Assembly: GCA_024636835.1 (NCBI GenBank)
Contig: JAGXGH010000136.1
Location: 1 to 33,433, forward strand
Direction of reading: 5' to 3'
From: Verrucomicrobiales bacterium
Lineage (GTDB): Bacteria; Verrucomicrobiota; Verrucomicrobiia; Verrucomicrobiales; SLCJ01
DNA: 33,433 bases
The notes beneath the pieces are model-generated. The model was given only the letters and a program-made list of their open reading frames with translations, was not told the DNA's origin and ran no database searches. Both the position numbers and the translations under genes were made by a program. Every line of letters starts with the position of its first letter. The first letter of the stretch is position 1. Positions 31,610 through 33,433 of this stretch are shown piece by piece.

Positions 31610-32929
31610 ATGTCAAAACAAGAAGCTTTCATTCCCGGACCACGCTCTGCTGAACTTTTCACTGCCGCAAAGAATCGCATCCCCGGTGGAGTCAACTCAC
31701 CGGTTCGGGCGTTTCGCAGTGTAGGTGGCGATCCATTCTTCGTCGATCGCGCCAAGGGATGCCGGATCTGGGATGTGGATGGAAACGAGCGTATCGACTA
31801 CGTCGGGACGTGGGGACCTGCGATTTTGGGACATGCCCCGGAGGTGGTGATTGATGCGGTGACCGAGGCGGCCAAACAGGGTGTGTCATTCGGGATTCCG
31901 AACCCGTATGAAGTCGAGATGGCGGAGCTGGTCTGCGACTGGGTGCCGTCGGTCGAAAAAGTGCGGATGGTGAATTCTGGAACCGAGGCGACAATGTCGG
32001 CGATCCGTGTGGCGCGTGGGTTCACCGGGCGGAATAAAATCCTCAAGTTCGAAGGGTGCTACCACGGGCATGTGGACTCGCTGTTGGTTGCGGCTGGTTC
32101 TGGTGCGCTCAACCAAGGGACGCCAAACTCCGCGGGTGTGCCTGCTGGGTTTGTGGCGGAAACCTTGGTCGTCCCTTTCAATGATCGCGAAGCGGTGGAG
32201 GCTGCCTTTGCGGAACACGGCGACGACATGGCAGGGGTGATTCTCGAGCCCTATCCGGCCAATGCGGGGTTGATTCTTCCCGACGATGGGTTTCATGAGT
32301 TCCTTCGCGAGATCACAACGCGTTACGGTGCCTTGCTGATTTTTGATGAGGTGATGACGGGGTTTCGCGTGGCGAAGGGCGGGGTGCAGGAGTTGGTGGG
32401 GATCATACCCGACCTGACGGCGATGGGTAAGGTGATCGGCGGTGGTCTTCCGGTCGGTGCTTTTGGCGGACGCGCAGATATTATGGATGTTCTCGCGCCC
32501 TTGGGTGATGTCTATCAGGCGGGAACCTTGAGCGGTAATCCATTGGCGATGGCAGCGGGACTGGCGCAGCTCAAGGAGATGGAACGGATTGGAGGATACG
32601 CGCGGTTGGAGCAGCTTGGTGTGCAGTTGGAGACGGGGGTTCGATCTATTCTGAACGAGATCGGAGAGGATCTGACCTTCCATCGAGTCGGATCGATGTT
32701 CTGTTTGTTCTTCACTGACCAGCCCGTGCGTAACCTACAAGATGTGATGCGCGGGAACAGTGAGGCCTTCGCTGGGTTCTTCCATTACAGCTTGAAGAAT
32801 GGCGTGTATTTTGCGCCGTCCGCATTCGAGGCCGGGTTCATCTCATGCGCGCACGATGAAGTGGCGATTGGAAACACGCTTGAGGTCGTGGAGTCGGCGT
32901 TGAAATCTGTTTTTCGACACGGGATATGA
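31610..32929 (+). CDS. hemL: Glutamate-1-semialdehyde 2,1-aminomutase
   Basis: The 439-residue PLP enzyme is of normal length. It has [11 protein letters not shown] near the start, [30 protein letters not shown], and the PLP lysine in [17 protein letters not shown]. It makes 5-aminolevulinate from glutamate-1-semialdehyde in the C5 heme pathway. The open frame begins at 31589, but ATG 31610 (MSKQEAF) fits homologues. No other heme gene is adjacent. Confidence 0.96.
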   Translation: MSKQEAFIPGPRSAELFTAAKNRIPGGVNSPVRAFRSVGGDPFFVDRAKGCRIWDVDGNERIDYVGTWGPAILGHAPEVVIDAVTEAAKQGVSFGIPNPYEVEMAELVCDWVPSVEKVRMVNSGTEATMSAIRVARGFTGRNKILKFEGCYHGHVDSLLVAAGSGALNQGTPNSAGVPAGFVAETLVVPFNDREAVEAAFAEHGDDMAGVILEPYPANAGLILPDDGFHEFLREITTRYGALLIFDEVMTGFRVAKGGVQELVGIIPDLTAMGKVIGGGLPVGAFGGRADIMDVLAPLGDVYQAGTLSGNPLAMAAGLAQLKEMERIGGYARLEQLGVQLETGVRSILNEIGEDLTFHRVGSMFCLFFTDQPVRNLQDVMRGNSEAFAGFFHYSLKNGVYFAPSAFEAGFISCAHDEVAIGNTLEVVESALKSVFRHGI

Positions 32930-32960
32930 ATTTGTGACGCGCTTGTAAGGGCTTCACTCC

Positions 32961-33433
32961 ACCCGATGTGGGCGGGGGCGCTCACACTCCATCGCCGAAG
33001 CCTTCGATGTGCTGATCTGCCGCTGCAGCATTCATCGATGGAGTGGGTGCGCCTCGCGCCCCGCATTCACTTCACACTGCCCATCGACGGTCTAACAATA
33101 TTTCGGCACAGGTCATTGGATCAGCACTAGTCTTGAGGTCGGTATAAGTCGCTCGCTTCGTTCACACCACCCGATGTGGGCGGGGGCGCCCACACTCCAT
33201 CGCCGAAGCCTTCGATGTGCTGATCTGACGCTGCATCATTCACCGTCGGAGTGGGTGCGCCTCGCGCCCCACATTCACTTCACACTGCCCGTCGATGCGC
33301 TAACAAAAGTCAGTCAGCGGTCATTGGATCAGTGCTTGTCTTGAGGTCGGTATAAGTCGCTCGCTTCGTTCACACCACCCGATGTGGGCGGGGGCGCCCA
33401 CACTCCATCGCCGAAGCCTTCGATGTGCTGATC
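32961..33433. repeat. 208-bp tandem repeat, at least 2.3 copies, continuing past the window
   Basis: Units begin at 32961, 33169 and 33377 (all at ACCCGATGTGGGCGGGGGCG). Copies 1 and 2 have the same length and, by eye, agree at about nine in ten positions; differences gather in the third quarter. The 57 visible bases of copy 3 match copy 2 exactly. Each unit has a GTGGGCG-GGG-CGCCCAC type hairpin. No convincing gene is seen in the 504 bases after hemL. Confidence 0.9.

Overview
The window looks like chromosomal DNA of a member of the Verrucomicrobiota, probably a Verrucomicrobiales relative. This is inferred from the gene mix and not from a marker gene: an exosortase with a PEP-CTERM target, tandem GYF_2 membrane proteins, an MFS-PlsC fusion, an ACR3/DUF6428 arsenic operon, and intergenic DNA crowded with hairpin repeats. 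No rRNA, tRNA, CRISPR array or prophage was seen. Few starts have a strong Shine-Dalgarno sequence, so several start choices rest on signal peptides, overlaps or family alignment.

Layout. At 1-2904 (minus strand) a VIT/VWA surface protein with a PEP-CTERM tail is followed by an exosortase cut by the window edge. At 3234-6020 are an EamA transporter overlapping an HTTM-like membrane protein and its small partner, then a small secreted/membrane protein with its own terminator. At 6364-9967 is an envelope-lipid group: MFS-acyltransferase fusion, DUF3307 membrane protein, cyclic-nucleotide-binding protein and Lgt-like protein. At 9980-12598 is a REP-associated tyrosine transposase (RAYT) flanked by REP/BIME-like units, next to a multi-cluster radical SAM protein resembling the tetraether-synthase (Tes/MJ0619) family.

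At 13410-16960 are two hydroxyproline catabolism genes (2,5-dioxovalerate dehydrogenase, 4-hydroxyproline epimerase) with a divergent PAS-AraC regulator. A D-amino-acid dehydrogenase that fits the same pathway lies at 21415-22692, on the far side of an amino-sugar operon (glmM, GlmU-like acetyltransferase, glmS; 17092-21171, plus strand). At 22732-26232 (minus) is an arsenic operon: arsR, arsC, DUF6428, acr3, then DUF3817 and SH3-like genes, with a palindromic operator candidate before arsR. At 26495-31366 are a BASS-family transporter, small membrane proteins, two tandem GYF_2 proteins and a BamE-like secreted protein. At 31610-32929 (plus) is hemL, followed by a 208-bp tandem repeat that runs off the window end.

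The most striking feature is intergenic. (1) REP-like units have a GTAG tetranucleotide, a hairpin with a conserved core and compensating stem changes, and a second small hairpin; they bracket the RAYT gene and fill three successive gene gaps. (2) A second GTAG-hairpin family lies mostly around the hydroxyproline genes. (3) Several heptanucleotide tandem arrays with different unit sequences sit at gene 3' ends. (4) A 217-bp element with inverted ends lies at the 3' side of glmS. (5) The 208-bp tandem repeat closes the window.
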